In this document: positions 33,875-42,461 of the stretch, in pieces
Position numbering within the stretch: position 1 is the first letter of the stretch
Layout: the number at the start of each line of letters is the position of its first letter
Source: Actinomycetes bacterium
Lineage (GTDB): Bacteria > Actinomycetota > Actinomycetes > Streptosporangiales > Streptosporangiaceae
Direction: 5' to 3'
Assembly (NCBI GenBank): GCA_025964575.1
Contig: JAOPYO010000066.1
Span: 1 to 56,222 of the forward strand
Length of the DNA stretch: 56,222 bases
Notes under the pieces: model-generated
Seen by the model: the letters and a program-made list of their open reading frames with translations, nothing else
What the model was told of the DNA's origin: nothing
The model's database searches: none
Translations under genes and position numbers: made by a program

Positions 33875-34852
33875 GTGAGCGTTATCAAGGCGAGCGGCGA
33901 GAAGAAGCTGATGCTCTTCTCGGGCCGGGCATATCCCGAGCTGGCCCTGGAGGTGGCGCACAATCTCGAGATCGAGCCGACCCCCACTGCGGCGTACGAC
34001 TTCGCCAACGGTGAGACGTTCGTGCGCTTTCTGGAGTCGGTGCGGGGCAGTGACGCCTTTGTGATCCAGAGCCACACGGCTCCGATCAACCAGTGGATCA
34101 TGGAGCAGCTGATCATGGTCGATGCGCTCAAGCGGGCGTCGGCCAAGCGGATCACCGTGGTGGCCCCCTTCTTTGGCTATGCCCGGCAGGACAAGAAGCA
34201 CCGTGGCCGGGAGCCGATCTCGGCTCGGCTGATGGCCGACCTGTTCAAGACGGCGGGTGCCGACCGGCTGATCACCGTGGACCTGCACACGTCCCAGATC
34301 CAGGGCTTCTTCGACGGTCCCGTCGATCATCTCTTCGCGCTCGACCTGCTGGCCGATCACGTCGAGAGGAACCTCGACACCTCCCAGGTGACCGTCGTGG
34401 CCCCCGACGCCGGCCGGGTGCGGGTGGCGGAGCGCTGGACCGACCGGCTGGGCTGCCCGCTGGCGATCATCCACAAGCGCCGGGACCCCGAGGTCGCCAA
34501 CGAGGTCAAGGTCTTCGAGGTGGTCGGTGAGGTCAAGGGCCGCACCTGCGTCATCGTCGACGACATGATCGACACCGGTGGCACGATCGTGAAGGCCGCC
34601 GACGCTCTGTTCGAACAAGGTGCGGCACGGGTTGTGGTGACCGCCACACATGGAGTGCTGTCGGGCCCCGCGGTGGATCGGTTGAAGAATTCGCGCATCT
34701 CCGAGGTGGTGCTGACCAACACTCTGCCGATCCCGGATGAGAAGCAGTTCGACAAGCTCACCGTGCTGTCGATCGCGCCGCTCATCGCCCGCGCGATCAA
34801 TGAGGTTTTCAGCGACGGCTCGGTGACCAGCCTCTTCGAGGGTCAGTACTGA
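33875..34852 (+). CDS. prs: Ribose-phosphate pyrophosphokinase
   Basis: A 325-residue PRPP synthetase making phosphoribosyl pyrophosphate from ribose-5-phosphate and ATP for nucleotide, His and Trp synthesis. Visible are FSGRAYPELA, the flexible-loop region GYARQDKKHRGREPIS (101-116), VDLHTSQIQGFFDGPV (135-150), and the PRPP-binding loop VIVDDMIDTGGT (226-237). GTG 33875 follows GAGGGGG. It is 26 bp after glmU, the conserved actinobacterial order, and a small hairpin follows its stop. Confidence 0.97.
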   Translation: MSVIKASGEKKLMLFSGRAYPELALEVAHNLEIEPTPTAAYDFANGETFVRFLESVRGSDAFVIQSHTAPINQWIMEQLIMVDALKRASAKRITVVAPFFGYARQDKKHRGREPISARLMADLFKTAGADRLITVDLHTSQIQGFFDGPVDHLFALDLLADHVERNLDTSQVTVVAPDAGRVRVAERWTDRLGCPLAIIHKRRDPEVANEVKVFEVVGEVKGRTCVIVDDMIDTGGTIVKAADALFEQGAARVVVTATHGVLSGPAVDRLKNSRISEVVLTNTLPIPDEKQFDKLTVLSIAPLIARAINEVFSDGSVTSLFEGQY

Positions 34853-34856
34853 CCGT

Positions 34857-34881
34857 CGTCCGGTGGCCCCGCCCCCGGACG
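34857..34881 (+). terminator. Hairpin after prs
   Basis: CGTCCGG and CCGGACG (7-bp perfect arms, 11-base loop) lie five bases after the prs stop. It may weaken read-through into rplY, which has a candidate promoter downstream. Confidence 0.45.
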
Positions 34882-34948
34882 CTCCACACGCGTTCGCCAG
34901 AAGGTCCTTGATTGCGAGGGCAATGCGGTCTAAGGGGCGGGGATCAGC

Positions 34949-34954
34949 TAGACT
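34949..34954 (+). promoter_or_regulatory. Candidate -10 of the rplY promoter
   Basis: TAGACT fits an actinobacterial -10 hexamer. It would give an rplY leader of about 175 bases before the GTG at 35136. No good -35 hexamer is visible. The 283-bp gap from prs to rplY holds nothing else that I can name. Confidence 0.4.
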
Positions 34955-35135
34955 CTTATGACTGCGTGCGCCCCAGCGAGTGCAGTACGGCTCCGTAGAC
35001 GGACCGTACGCCGCGGGGAACGCAATGGTCTTCGAAGCACTCTGCATCGAGTATCGATTTCGCGCCAGCAAGCTTGGTCCTTGGCGGCCGCCCCTCAGGG
35101 GTGACCGAGGATCGCAACAACGAGGAGTTTTCGTC

Positions 35136-35756
35136 GTGTCCGAGGTACGCATCGCCGCCGAGCCGCGCACTGAGTTCGGTAAGGGTGCCGCCCGGCGCAC
35201 CCGCCGGGCCGGCAGGGTGCCCGCCGTCCTCTACGGTCACGGCACCGACCCGCAGCACATTTCGCTGCCCGGGCATGAGCTCATGCTCGCCCTGAAGACC
35301 TCGAACGTGCTGCTTCGCGTTCAGGGTCTGAGCGGTGCCGATGAGCTCGCGCTTCCGAAGGACGTGCAGCGGGACCCGGTCAAGGGTTTCCTGGAGCACA
35401 TCGACCTGCTGCTCGTGAAGAGCGGCGAGAAGGTCTCCGTCGAGATCCCGGTTCATCTGACCGGTGAGATCGTTTCGGGTAACCGGCTGGACCAGCAGCT
35501 GGTCCAGATCGCGGTCGAGGCCGAGGCCACCCACATCCCGCAGTCCGTCGAGATCGACGTGACCGGCCTGGACGCCGGCGACGCGATCTACGCCAAGGAC
35601 GTCAAGTTGCCGACCGGGGTCACCCTCGCCGTCGACGAGGACGCGCTGGTCCTGCAGATCGTGGCGGAGAAGACCGCAGAGCAGGCCGAGGCCGAGCTGG
35701 GAGAGGGCGCCGCCGAGGCCCCATCCGAGGCGTCGGCCGCCGAGGCCGCCGAGTAA
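35136..35756 (+). CDS. rplY: 50S ribosomal protein L25/general stress protein Ctc
   Basis: A 206-residue long-form L25 (TL5/Ctc type) that binds 5S rRNA in the large subunit. The N-terminal L25 domain has EVRIAAEPRTEFGKGAARR, VPAVLYGHG and LALKTSNVLLRV. The C-terminal beta domain has VEIPVHLTGE and IEIDVTGLDAGDAIYAKDV-type sequence, followed by an acidic Ala/Glu tail. GTG 35136 is set by GAGGAG nine bases before it; the frame is open earlier but without family similarity. A strong terminator follows at 35774. The order prs-rplY-pth is conserved. Confidence 0.95.
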   Translation: MSEVRIAAEPRTEFGKGAARRTRRAGRVPAVLYGHGTDPQHISLPGHELMLALKTSNVLLRVQGLSGADELALPKDVQRDPVKGFLEHIDLLLVKSGEKVSVEIPVHLTGEIVSGNRLDQQLVQIAVEAEATHIPQSVEIDVTGLDAGDAIYAKDVKLPTGVTLAVDEDALVLQIVAEKTAEQAEAELGEGAAEAPSEASAAEAAE

Positions 35757-35773
35757 CCTCCCGAGTCGTAGAG

Positions 35774-35811
35774 TCCGGCCCTTGTACGGTGCGAACCGTA
35801 CAAGGGCCGGA
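35774..35811 (+). terminator. Terminator after rplY
   Basis: Perfect 17-bp arms (35774-35790 and 35795-35811) with a GCGA loop begin 18 bases after the rplY stop. pth therefore probably has its own promoter or depends on read-through. Confidence 0.85.
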
Positions 35812-35876
35812 GGCGTTTCCGGTCCTTCGCAGGCGGGCCGCGCCAGCGCCTGCAGGCCGTCGAGCGGAGCGAGCTG

Positions 35877-36482
35877 ATGAACACTGACCTTTGGCTGATC
35901 GTCGGTTTGGGCAATCCCGGTCCGGACTATGCGGGAAACCGGCACAACGCCGGTTTCATGATCCTCGACGTGCTGGCGGGACGTGTCGGAGGACGCTTCA
36001 AGAGCCACAAGGCGCGGGCGGACGTGGTCGAGGGGCGCCTTGGGGGCCCGGGGGCGGCGCGCGGCCAGGGTGGTGGGACGAGGATCGTGCTGGCGAAGCC
36101 GCGGACGTTCATGAACGAGTCCGGTGGCCCGGTCAGCAGCCTGCGCGACTTCTTCAAGGTGCCCACTGAACGGATCATCGTCGTCCACGATGAGCTGGAC
36201 ATCCCCTACGGCACGGTACGGCTGAAGCAGGGTGGCGGGGACAACGGCCACAACGGGCTGCGATCCATCACCAGGTCGCTCGGCGACAAGGACTATCTGC
36301 GGGTGCGCTTCGGGGTGGGCCGCCCGCCCGGCAGGATGGATGCGGCCGCGTACGTCTTGCGTGATTTCTCCGCGGCGGAGCGCAAAGACCTGGCGCTGGA
36401 GCTCGAACAGGCGGCCGATGCCGTGGAGATGCTGGTGATGCAGGGTCTTGAAGCCTCACAGAACGCAATTCACGGAACATAG
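35877..36482 (+). CDS. pth: Peptidyl-tRNA hydrolase
   Basis: A 201-residue Pth that frees tRNA from peptidyl-tRNA dropped off the ribosome. It has [12 protein letters not shown] with the conserved Asn, the catalytic His of NRHNAGF (H23), [10 protein letters not shown], the Asp in [11 protein letters not shown], and [14 protein letters not shown] Gly-rich insert ([13 protein letters not shown], about 57-69) is longer than in E. coli Pth. The ATG at 35877 directly precedes the conserved start. It is the last gene of the conserved block before the polysaccharide locus. Confidence 0.96.
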   Translation: MNTDLWLIVGLGNPGPDYAGNRHNAGFMILDVLAGRVGGRFKSHKARADVVEGRLGGPGAARGQGGGTRIVLAKPRTFMNESGGPVSSLRDFFKVPTERIIVVHDELDIPYGTVRLKQGGGDNGHNGLRSITRSLGDKDYLRVRFGVGRPPGRMDAAAYVLRDFSAAERKDLALELEQAADAVEMLVMQGLEASQNAIHGT

Positions 36483-36848
36483 CCCTATGAAATACGTCAC
36501 ACTGGTATCGCTGCCGCTCGGGCGTTTGGAAGGTCGCCGATGGAGGGTGACGTCCTGATCGGGTGGGCGGGTCGGGTTGCCGCGGCCGAGCGATGTCGTT
36601 TTTCCTATAGCGAATGATCACTAGGAGCGATGACTTTCGGGTGGCCGTTTCGGCAGGAAAACGGGGAAGCCCGATGTGGCACTGATAAACCCGATGTGGC
36701 CGTGATAAAAGTGGGCCTCGGTAAAGTAAACGTAAGCAACACGTCGATCGGGACCTGTGGGGACGCGTGAAAGATAGCCGTCGCACAGGCGTCATCGGGG
36801 CGTACGTGTCATGAACAGAGTCGCGTGGCCGACGGTGGTGAGGCGTGC
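36483..36848. other. Intergenic control region of the polysaccharide locus
   Basis: 366 bp with no gene. It is more AT-rich than its surroundings, holds the 20-bp direct repeat at 36670-36709, and a GTAAA-GTAAAC-GTAAGC run at about 36722-36737 just upstream of the initiating transferase. A promoter is expected here, but no hexamer pair is convincing. Confidence 0.5.
36670..36709. repeat. Two adjacent 20-bp direct repeats upstream of the polysaccharide operon
   Basis: CCCGATGTGGCACTGATAAA is followed at once by CCCGATGTGGCCGTGATAAA; 18 of 20 bases match and the differences are adjacent. Two sites at a two-turn spacing suggest regulator binding upstream of the initiating transferase gene. Confidence 0.8.
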
Positions 36849-38309
36849 ATGGCGATCGTCAATGGAGTGCAAGCGAAGGCCTCCGCGGAGCTAGGGGAAC
36901 AGCGGGAGCGGGTGACCCATTGGTTGACCCGATACGAGCGCGGTGCCCGAGCCATCGACTTCCTGAGTGTCTGCGCGGCCAGCCTGGTGGCGTTCGTCCT
37001 CCGTTTCTCCGGCGCACCTGAGACCTACCCCTACGTCGTGCTGAGCGCCGTCCTGCCGTTTCTGTGGATACTGGCGTTGACGGCGTCCCGCGCCTACGAG
37101 CCACGTCTTTTCGGGGTCGGCTGGGAGGAGTTCCGCCGGATCCTGAATGCGGGCTTCGCCCTGACGGCGACGGTCGCGATCGTCGCCTACGCCACCAAGA
37201 CCGAGGTGGCCCGGGGATACGTGGTGGTGGCGCTGCCGCTGACGACCACCCTCGACCTCATGGGCCGCTATTGGCTGCGCAAGCGTCTGCACCGGCGGCG
37301 GTGGCAGGGCTCCTGCATGCGGAGGGTGGTGGCGGTCGGCCATCGCGTGGCCATCGGTGATCTGGTCCGGTTGCTGCGCGAGAAGCGTTACCACGGGATG
37401 GACGTCGTCGCGGTATGCCTGCCGGAGCCGTTGAACGGCGGAGAGCGGGTCGTCGAGGGTGTCCCCGTGCGTGGCGATTTCAGCGAGATCGCTCAGGTGG
37501 TCCATGCCATCGGCGCGGACTCGGTCGCGGTGCTGGCATGCCCCGAGATGGACGGCATCGCGCTGCGCCGGCTGGCGTGGCAGATCGAGCAGGACGACGT
37601 CGAGCTCGTCGTGGCCCCGGCGCTGATGGATGTGACGGGGCCGCGGATCTCGGTCCGCCCGGTCGCCGGGTTGCCGTTGCTGCACGTGGATCATCCCGAG
37701 CTGACCGGCGGCCGGCAGCTCGTCAAGAGCCTGTTCGACAAGATCGGAGCGCTGACGGCCCTGGTGCTGCTGGCGCCGCTGTTCGCCGCGATCGCCGTGG
37801 CCGTCCGGGTCACCAGCGACGGTCCGGCGCTGTTCCGGCAGACCCGGATCGGCAAGGACGGGAAAGAGTTCACCGTGCTGAAGTTCCGGACGATGGTCGA
37901 GGACGCGGAGGCGCTCAAGATCGGACTGGCCGAGCGGAACGAGCACGACGGAGTACTTTTCAAGATCAAGAAAGACCCGCGGATCACCCCGGTGGGGGGC
38001 TGGCTTCGCCGCTATTCGCTGGATGAGCTGCCCCAGTTCATCAACGTGCTGCGCGGCGACATGTCGATGGTCGGCCCCCGGCCTCCGCTGGCGCAGGAGG
38101 TCTCACAGTACGGTGATGATGTGCGGCGCCGGCTGGTGGTCCGCCCCGGTCTGACGGGTCTGTGGCAGGTGAACGGACGGTCCGATCTGACCTGGGAGGA
38201 GTCGGTCCGCCTCGATCTGCGCTATGTGGAGAACTGGACACTGGCGATGGATCTGCTCATCCTGTGGAAGACCTGGTCCGCGGTGGTGCGTGGGTCCGGC
38301 GCGTACTGA
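36849..38309 (+). CDS. Initiating polyprenyl-phosphate hexose-1-phosphate transferase (WbaP/CpsE type)
   Basis: A 486-residue membrane enzyme that starts polysaccharide repeat units by moving a hexose-1-phosphate from a nucleotide sugar to undecaprenyl phosphate. The N-terminal half has four membrane helices (about 30-140) and a CoA-binding-like Rossmann domain (about 150-275). After a fifth hydrophobic segment comes the catalytic bacterial sugar transferase domain with DGPALFRQTRIGKDGKEFTV, LKFRTMVEDAE, SLDELPQFINVLRGDMSMVG and RPGLTGLWQVNGR. ATG 36849 follows GGTGAGG by six bases. It opens the polysaccharide locus; cysQ follows 14 bp after its stop. The sugar (glucose or galactose are usual) cannot be read from sequence. 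Confidence 0.92.
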   Translation: MAIVNGVQAKASAELGEQRERVTHWLTRYERGARAIDFLSVCAASLVAFVLRFSGAPETYPYVVLSAVLPFLWILALTASRAYEPRLFGVGWEEFRRILNAGFALTATVAIVAYATKTEVARGYVVVALPLTTTLDLMGRYWLRKRLHRRRWQGSCMRRVVAVGHRVAIGDLVRLLREKRYHGMDVVAVCLPEPLNGGERVVEGVPVRGDFSEIAQVVHAIGADSVAVLACPEMDGIALRRLAWQIEQDDVELVVAPALMDVTGPRISVRPVAGLPLLHVDHPELTGGRQLVKSLFDKIGALTALVLLAPLFAAIAVAVRVTSDGPALFRQTRIGKDGKEFTVLKFRTMVEDAEALKIGLAERNEHDGVLFKIKKDPRITPVGGWLRRYSLDELPQFINVLRGDMSMVGPRPPLAQEVSQYGDDVRRRLVVRPGLTGLWQVNGRSDLTWEESVRLDLRYVENWTLAMDLLILWKTWSAVVRGSGAY

Positions 38310-38323
38310 CGCAAGGGAAGCCG

Positions 38324-39139
38324 ATGGCGGAAATCTCGGGGAACGATCATGTGGTGGCGGCTCGGCTCGCGACCATGGCGGGGGATCTGCTGCTGCGGAT
38401 CCGGGCCGGAGGAGGTCCGGGGCTCAAGGACGCCGGTGACCAGGGAGCGCACGACTTCCTGATGGCGGCGCTCGCCGAGGCGCGTCCGGGTGACGCGGTC
38501 CTCAGCGAGGAGGGCGCGGACGATCTCGCCCGGCTCGACGCGGACCGGGTCTGGATCGTCGACCCGCTCGACGGGACCCGTGAGTTCGCCGAGGAGGGGC
38601 GGCCGGACTGGGCCGTCCATGTGGCCCTCTGGCAGCGGGGCGTGCACCATGGCGGAGGCGCGCTCGGCGGACTCAGTGCCGGGGCGGTGGCGCTGCCCGC
38701 CAGGGGCAAGGCCCTGAGTACGACGGCGACCGGAGCGAGGGTCGACAACCGACCACTCACGATCCAGGCACCAGAGCCCGGCAAGATCCGCATCGCGGTC
38801 AGCCGCACCCGGCCGCCCGTCTTCGTCCAGCGGATGGCGGAGAATCTGGACGCCGAGGTCGAGCTGGTGCCGATCGGATCGGCCGGCGCGAAGATCTCCG
38901 CGGTGCTCCTCGGCGAGGTCGACGCGTACGTTCACGCGGGTGGCCAGTACGAATGGGACTCGGCCGCACCGGCCGCTGTGGCGCTGGCCGCGGGAGCTCA
39001 TGCGTCCCGGATCGATGGCGCTGAGCTGGCCTATAACCAGAAGGACACCAAACTCCCGGATATCCTGGTCTGCCACCCCTCGTTGGCGCCAATGCTGCTC
39101 GCCGGCATCCGGGAAGTAAGCGATGCCCTGCCGGGTTAG
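38324..39139 (+). CDS. cysQ: 3'(2'),5'-bisphosphate nucleotidase (CysQ-like, inositol monophosphatase family)
   Basis: A 271-residue Li-sensitive, Mg-dependent phosphatase with the family metal sites: E62-E63 in VLSEEGADD, D80-P-L-D83-G-T in VWIVDPLDGTREFAEEG, and the Asp in YEWDSAAPAAV near residue 207. CysQ converts PAP, the by-product of sulfotransferases and PAPS reductase, to AMP, and may also act on PAPS. ATG 38324 follows AAGGGAAG. The stop is 50 bp before cysD, and the run from the initiating transferase through cysN looks like one transcript. Linkage to cysDN favours CysQ over a general inositol phosphatase. Confidence 0.88.
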   Translation: MAEISGNDHVVAARLATMAGDLLLRIRAGGGPGLKDAGDQGAHDFLMAALAEARPGDAVLSEEGADDLARLDADRVWIVDPLDGTREFAEEGRPDWAVHVALWQRGVHHGGGALGGLSAGAVALPARGKALSTTATGARVDNRPLTIQAPEPGKIRIAVSRTRPPVFVQRMAENLDAEVELVPIGSAGAKISAVLLGEVDAYVHAGGQYEWDSAAPAAVALAAGAHASRIDGAELAYNQKDTKLPDILVCHPSLAPMLLAGIREVSDALPG

Positions 39140-39188
39140 TCGAATGACGTCCCGACCACGGCCGATCACGCGGAGAGAAGTCCAGACC

Positions 39189-40103
39189 ATGCAGCGCAGC
39201 GACTATCTGCTGTCACAGCTCGATGTTCTCGAGGCCGAGTCGATCCACATCATGCGCGAGATCGCGGCCGAGTTCGAGCGGCCCGTCCTGCTCTTTTCGG
39301 GAGGCAAGGACAGCATCGTGATGCTTCGCCTCGCGCAGAAGGCGTTCTGGCCGGCCCAGATCCCGTTCCCGGTGATGCACGTCGACACCGGGCACAACTT
39401 TCCCGAAGTGATCGAATACCGCGACCGCCGGGTCGTGGAACTCGGGTTGCGGCTGGTGGTGGCGAGTGTCCAGGACTCGATCGACGCGGGCCGGGTCGTC
39501 GAGGAGACGGGCAAACGGGCCAGCCGTAACCGGCTACAGACCACAGCCCTGCTGGACGCCATCGAGGCGCATGAGTTCACCGCGGCTTTCGGCGGAGCCC
39601 GGCGGGATGAGGAGAAGGCCCGTTCCAAGGAGCGGGTGGTCTCCTTCCGGGACGACTTCGGTCAGTGGGACCCCAAGAACCAGCGGCCCGAACTCTGGAA
39701 TCTCTACAACACCAAGATCCGGCGGGGGGAGCATGTCCGGGTGTTCCCGCTGTCGAACTGGACCGAGCTGGACATCTGGGAGTACCTCAGGCGGGAGAGC
39801 GTGGAGATTCCGTCGATCTATTTCGCGCACGCCCGGATGGTGTTCGAGCGGGATGGGATGCTGCTCGCCGACAGCTTGTACGCCACTCGCGACGAGGGTG
39901 AGCCGGTCTTCGAGGCGATGGTGCGCTACCGCACGGTCGGGGATTTGACGGTGACCGGTGCCGTCAAGTCCACCGCGACGACCCTCGACGAGGTCATCGA
40001 CGAGATCAAGGCCACCCGGATCACCGAGCGGGGACAGACCCGTGCTGACGACCGGGCCAGCGAAGCAGCGATGGAAGACCGCAAGAAGGAAGGGTATTTC
40101 TAG
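39189..40103 (+). CDS. cysD: Sulfate adenylyltransferase subunit 2
   Basis: A 304-residue PP-loop ATPase that joins sulfate and ATP to adenosine-5'-phosphosulfate (APS) with CysN. The PP-motif SGGKDS is at 37-42, followed by HVDTGHNFPEVIEYRD, AFGGARRDEEKARSKER, and FPLSNWTELDIWEYLRRE. The C-terminus AMEDRKKEGYF is the typical CysD end. The length equals E. coli CysD. ATG 39189 follows GGAGAGAAG. The stop overlaps the GTG of cysN by one base (TAGTG), so the two subunits are coupled. Confidence 0.97.
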   Translation: MQRSDYLLSQLDVLEAESIHIMREIAAEFERPVLLFSGGKDSIVMLRLAQKAFWPAQIPFPVMHVDTGHNFPEVIEYRDRRVVELGLRLVVASVQDSIDAGRVVEETGKRASRNRLQTTALLDAIEAHEFTAAFGGARRDEEKARSKERVVSFRDDFGQWDPKNQRPELWNLYNTKIRRGEHVRVFPLSNWTELDIWEYLRRESVEIPSIYFAHARMVFERDGMLLADSLYATRDEGEPVFEAMVRYRTVGDLTVTGAVKSTATTLDEVIDEIKATRITERGQTRADDRASEAAMEDRKKEGYF

Positions 40104-41422
40104 TGGGCAGCGCTGGTTCCAGCCCCCTGGAGGGGGCCCATACTCACGTCGGACATCGTGTGGACATTCTGCGGTTCGCCACCGCCGGCTCGGTCGACGA
40201 CGGTAAGTCCACGCTCATCGGGCGGTTGCTCTACGACTCGAAGTCGATCTTCGAGGACCAGTTGGAGGCCGTCGAGCGCACCAGCCAGGACCGCGGCGAG
40301 GAGTACACCAACCTCGCGCTGCTGACCGACGGCCTGCGGGCGGAGCGAGAGCAGGGCATCACCATCGATGTCGCCTACCGCTACTTCTCGACGCCGAAGC
40401 GGAAGTTCATCATCGCCGACACCCCGGGGCACATTCAGTACACCCGGAACATGGTCACCGGGGCCTCCACCTCGGATCTGGCGATCATCCTGGTCGACGC
40501 GCGGAAGGGCCTGCTGGAACAGTCCCGGCGGCATGCGTTCCTCACCACCTTGCTGCGGGTTCCGCACCTGGTGGTCGCGGTCAACAAGATGGACCTGGTC
40601 GACTATGACCAGGAGGTCTTCAACCGGATCCATGACGAGTTCACCGCGTTCGCCGCCAAGCTGGCGGTGACCGACCTGACGTTCATCCCGATCTCGGCGC
40701 TGAACGGCGACAACGTCGTCGAACGGTCGGTGAACATGCCGTGGTACGACGGTTCGTCGCTGTTGCACCACCTCGAGAACGTGCACATCGCCTCGGACCG
40801 CAACCTCATCGACGTGCGCTTCCCCGTGCAGTACGTCATCCGGCCGCACAAGTCGACCGACCCGGAACTGCACGACTACCGCGGCTACGCGGGTCAGGTC
40901 GCGGGCGGGGTGCTGAAGACCGGCGACGAGGTCGTTCACCTGCCGTCCGGCCTGACCACCACCATCACCGGCATCGACACCATGGACGGGCCGGTCGAGC
41001 AGGCCTTCCCGCCCATGTCGGTGACCCTGCGGCTGGCCGACGAGATCGACATCTCTCGCGGTGACATGATCGCCCGGCCCAACAACCAGCCCAAGGTGGC
41101 CCAGGATCTGCAGGCGATGGTCTGCTGGCTGGCCGACGACCGGGTGCTGTCCGCCCGCACCAAGCTGATCATCAAACACACGACCCGTACGGCCCGGGCG
41201 ATGGTCAAGGACCTGCACTATCGCCTGGACATCAACAGCCTGCACCGGGACGAGAGCGCGGAGTCGCTGAAGCTCAACGAGATCGGACGGGTCGGCCTGC
41301 GGGTCACCCAGCCGCTGTTCGTCGACGACTACAGCCGTAACCGCCTGACCGGTGGGTTCATCCTCATCGACGAGGCCACCAACGGGACCGTCGGCGCCGG
41401 GATGATCATCGACACCAAATAG
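40103..41422 (+). CDS. cysN: Sulfate adenylyltransferase subunit 1 (GTPase)
   Basis: A 439-residue EF-Tu-like GTPase whose hydrolysis drives APS formation by CysD. G1 is AGSVDDGKSTL (about 28-38), followed by EREQGITIDVAYRYFST, G3 DTPGH and G4 NKMD. Two beta-barrel domains follow. There is no fused APS kinase (CysC) domain: the protein ends at VGAGMIIDTK. Neither cysC nor cysH is in the window, so PAPS or sulfite must be made by genes elsewhere. The next gene starts 70 bp downstream. Confidence 0.96.
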   Translation: MGSAGSSPLEGAHTHVGHRVDILRFATAGSVDDGKSTLIGRLLYDSKSIFEDQLEAVERTSQDRGEEYTNLALLTDGLRAEREQGITIDVAYRYFSTPKRKFIIADTPGHIQYTRNMVTGASTSDLAIILVDARKGLLEQSRRHAFLTTLLRVPHLVVAVNKMDLVDYDQEVFNRIHDEFTAFAAKLAVTDLTFIPISALNGDNVVERSVNMPWYDGSSLLHHLENVHIASDRNLIDVRFPVQYVIRPHKSTDPELHDYRGYAGQVAGGVLKTGDEVVHLPSGLTTTITGIDTMDGPVEQAFPPMSVTLRLADEIDISRGDMIARPNNQPKVAQDLQAMVCWLADDRVLSARTKLIIKHTTRTARAMVKDLHYRLDINSLHRDESAESLKLNEIGRVGLRVTQPLFVDDYSRNRLTGGFILIDEATNGTVGAGMIIDTK

Positions 41423-41433
41423 AAGCGGTGACC

Positions 41434-41496
41434 ATGGAACCCCCCTGCACGTGTTCTGTCCGGCCGATCTCGGCCGGCTCGGGCCGGTGCGCATGA
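41434..41496 (+). CDS. Possible 20-residue leader peptide
   Basis: An ATG 11 bases after the cysN stop opens a 20-codon frame (MEPPCTCSVRPISAGSGRCA), whose TGA overlaps the ATG of the GH26-like gene (ATGA). Three of its 20 residues are Cys. A weak AGAAGCGG precedes it. It could couple translation of the next gene or sense cysteine supply, but it may be chance. Confidence 0.25.
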   Translation: MEPPCTCSVRPISAGSGRCA

Positions 41497-42461
41497 GAGC
41501 CGTTCAATCGCGCGTCGCCGCGGCGGCCGTGATCGTGATCGCGGCCGCCCTGGCACTGACCGACTGCAGTCATGCGAAGAAGGCGCCCACGATCAAGTCG
41601 ACGGTCCGGCCGGGCGTGGCGCCGGTCCCGCCGTCGCAGGGGGCCTACTTCGGGGCCCGGGTCGAGCAACGGCAGGGGACGGCCCGGTTCGAGAAGGGAC
41701 TGGGCAGGGAGATGGACATCGTCTCTGCGTACCGGAGCTGGGACCAGCCGTTCCCCGGTCAGTCCGACCTCGCGGCGCTGGGCGCGGACCGGTTCCTGAT
41801 GCTCTCCTGGGACGGTGGCGATATCCGGGCCATCCTCTCGGGAGGCCAGGACACCGTGATCCGGCAGCAGGCCCGTGCCGTCAAGGCGATCGGCAAGCCG
41901 CTGTTCCTGCGCTGGCGGCGCGAGATGGACCGCAGGGAGATCCGCAAGGAGATCGGCTCCCCGGCCGACTACGTCGCAGCATGGAAGCACATCCGGGAGA
42001 TCTTCCGCCAGGAGAAGGCCGACAACGCCGCCTGGATCTGGTGTCCCAGCGCCAAGGGCTTCGTTTCGAGCAGCGCCGCCGCCTACTATCCCGGCGACGA
42101 CCAGGTCGACTGGCTCTGCGCGGACGTGTATCCGGAGCCTCCGGGCGAGTACGTGGAACTGGCCCAACTGGTCACGCCGTTCCTGGACTGGGCCAGGGTC
42201 CGGCCCAAGCCGATCATGATCGGGCAGTTCGGGGTGCCTCGCGCCTATGGCTCCCGGCGGGCGGAGTGGCTGCGCAAGGCCGCCCAGACCCTTCAGGACC
42301 CGCGGATCAAAGCCGTCGTCTACGACAATGATGATGTGGTGGCACAGGGCGTCAGGACCCGCTACTCGCTGGACGGCGATCAGCCGGCCATGTCCGCGAT
42401 GCGGGAGCTGGCCACCACGCCTCATTTCAACCCCCGCAACCTGCCGGTCAGCAGCGGCTGA
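41493..42461 (+). CDS. GH26-like (mannanase-fold) secreted protein, nucleophile apparently replaced
   Basis: A 322-residue exported protein with an N-terminal hydrophobic segment ending in ALALTDC, a possible but atypical lipobox (Asp before Cys). The body follows the GH26 TIM-barrel pattern: YFGARVE, LMLSWDGGD, the acid/base region LFLRWRREMDR (E144), AAWIWCPSAKG, YYPGDDQVDWLCADVYP, and the last catalytic strand PIMIGQFGVPRAYG. In GH26 relatives that I know the nucleophile strand reads IGEFG; here the position is Gln (codon 42225-42227, residue 245). The protein may be inactive as a hydrolase and bind the polysaccharide instead. Co-oriented with cysN and rfbA in the polysaccharide locus. Confidence 0.75.
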   Translation: MRAVQSRVAAAAVIVIAAALALTDCSHAKKAPTIKSTVRPGVAPVPPSQGAYFGARVEQRQGTARFEKGLGREMDIVSAYRSWDQPFPGQSDLAALGADRFLMLSWDGGDIRAILSGGQDTVIRQQARAVKAIGKPLFLRWRREMDRREIRKEIGSPADYVAAWKHIREIFRQEKADNAAWIWCPSAKGFVSSSAAAYYPGDDQVDWLCADVYPEPPGEYVELAQLVTPFLDWARVRPKPIMIGQFGVPRAYGSRRAEWLRKAAQTLQDPRIKAVVYDNDDVVAQGVRTRYSLDGDQPAMSAMRELATTPHFNPRNLPVSSG

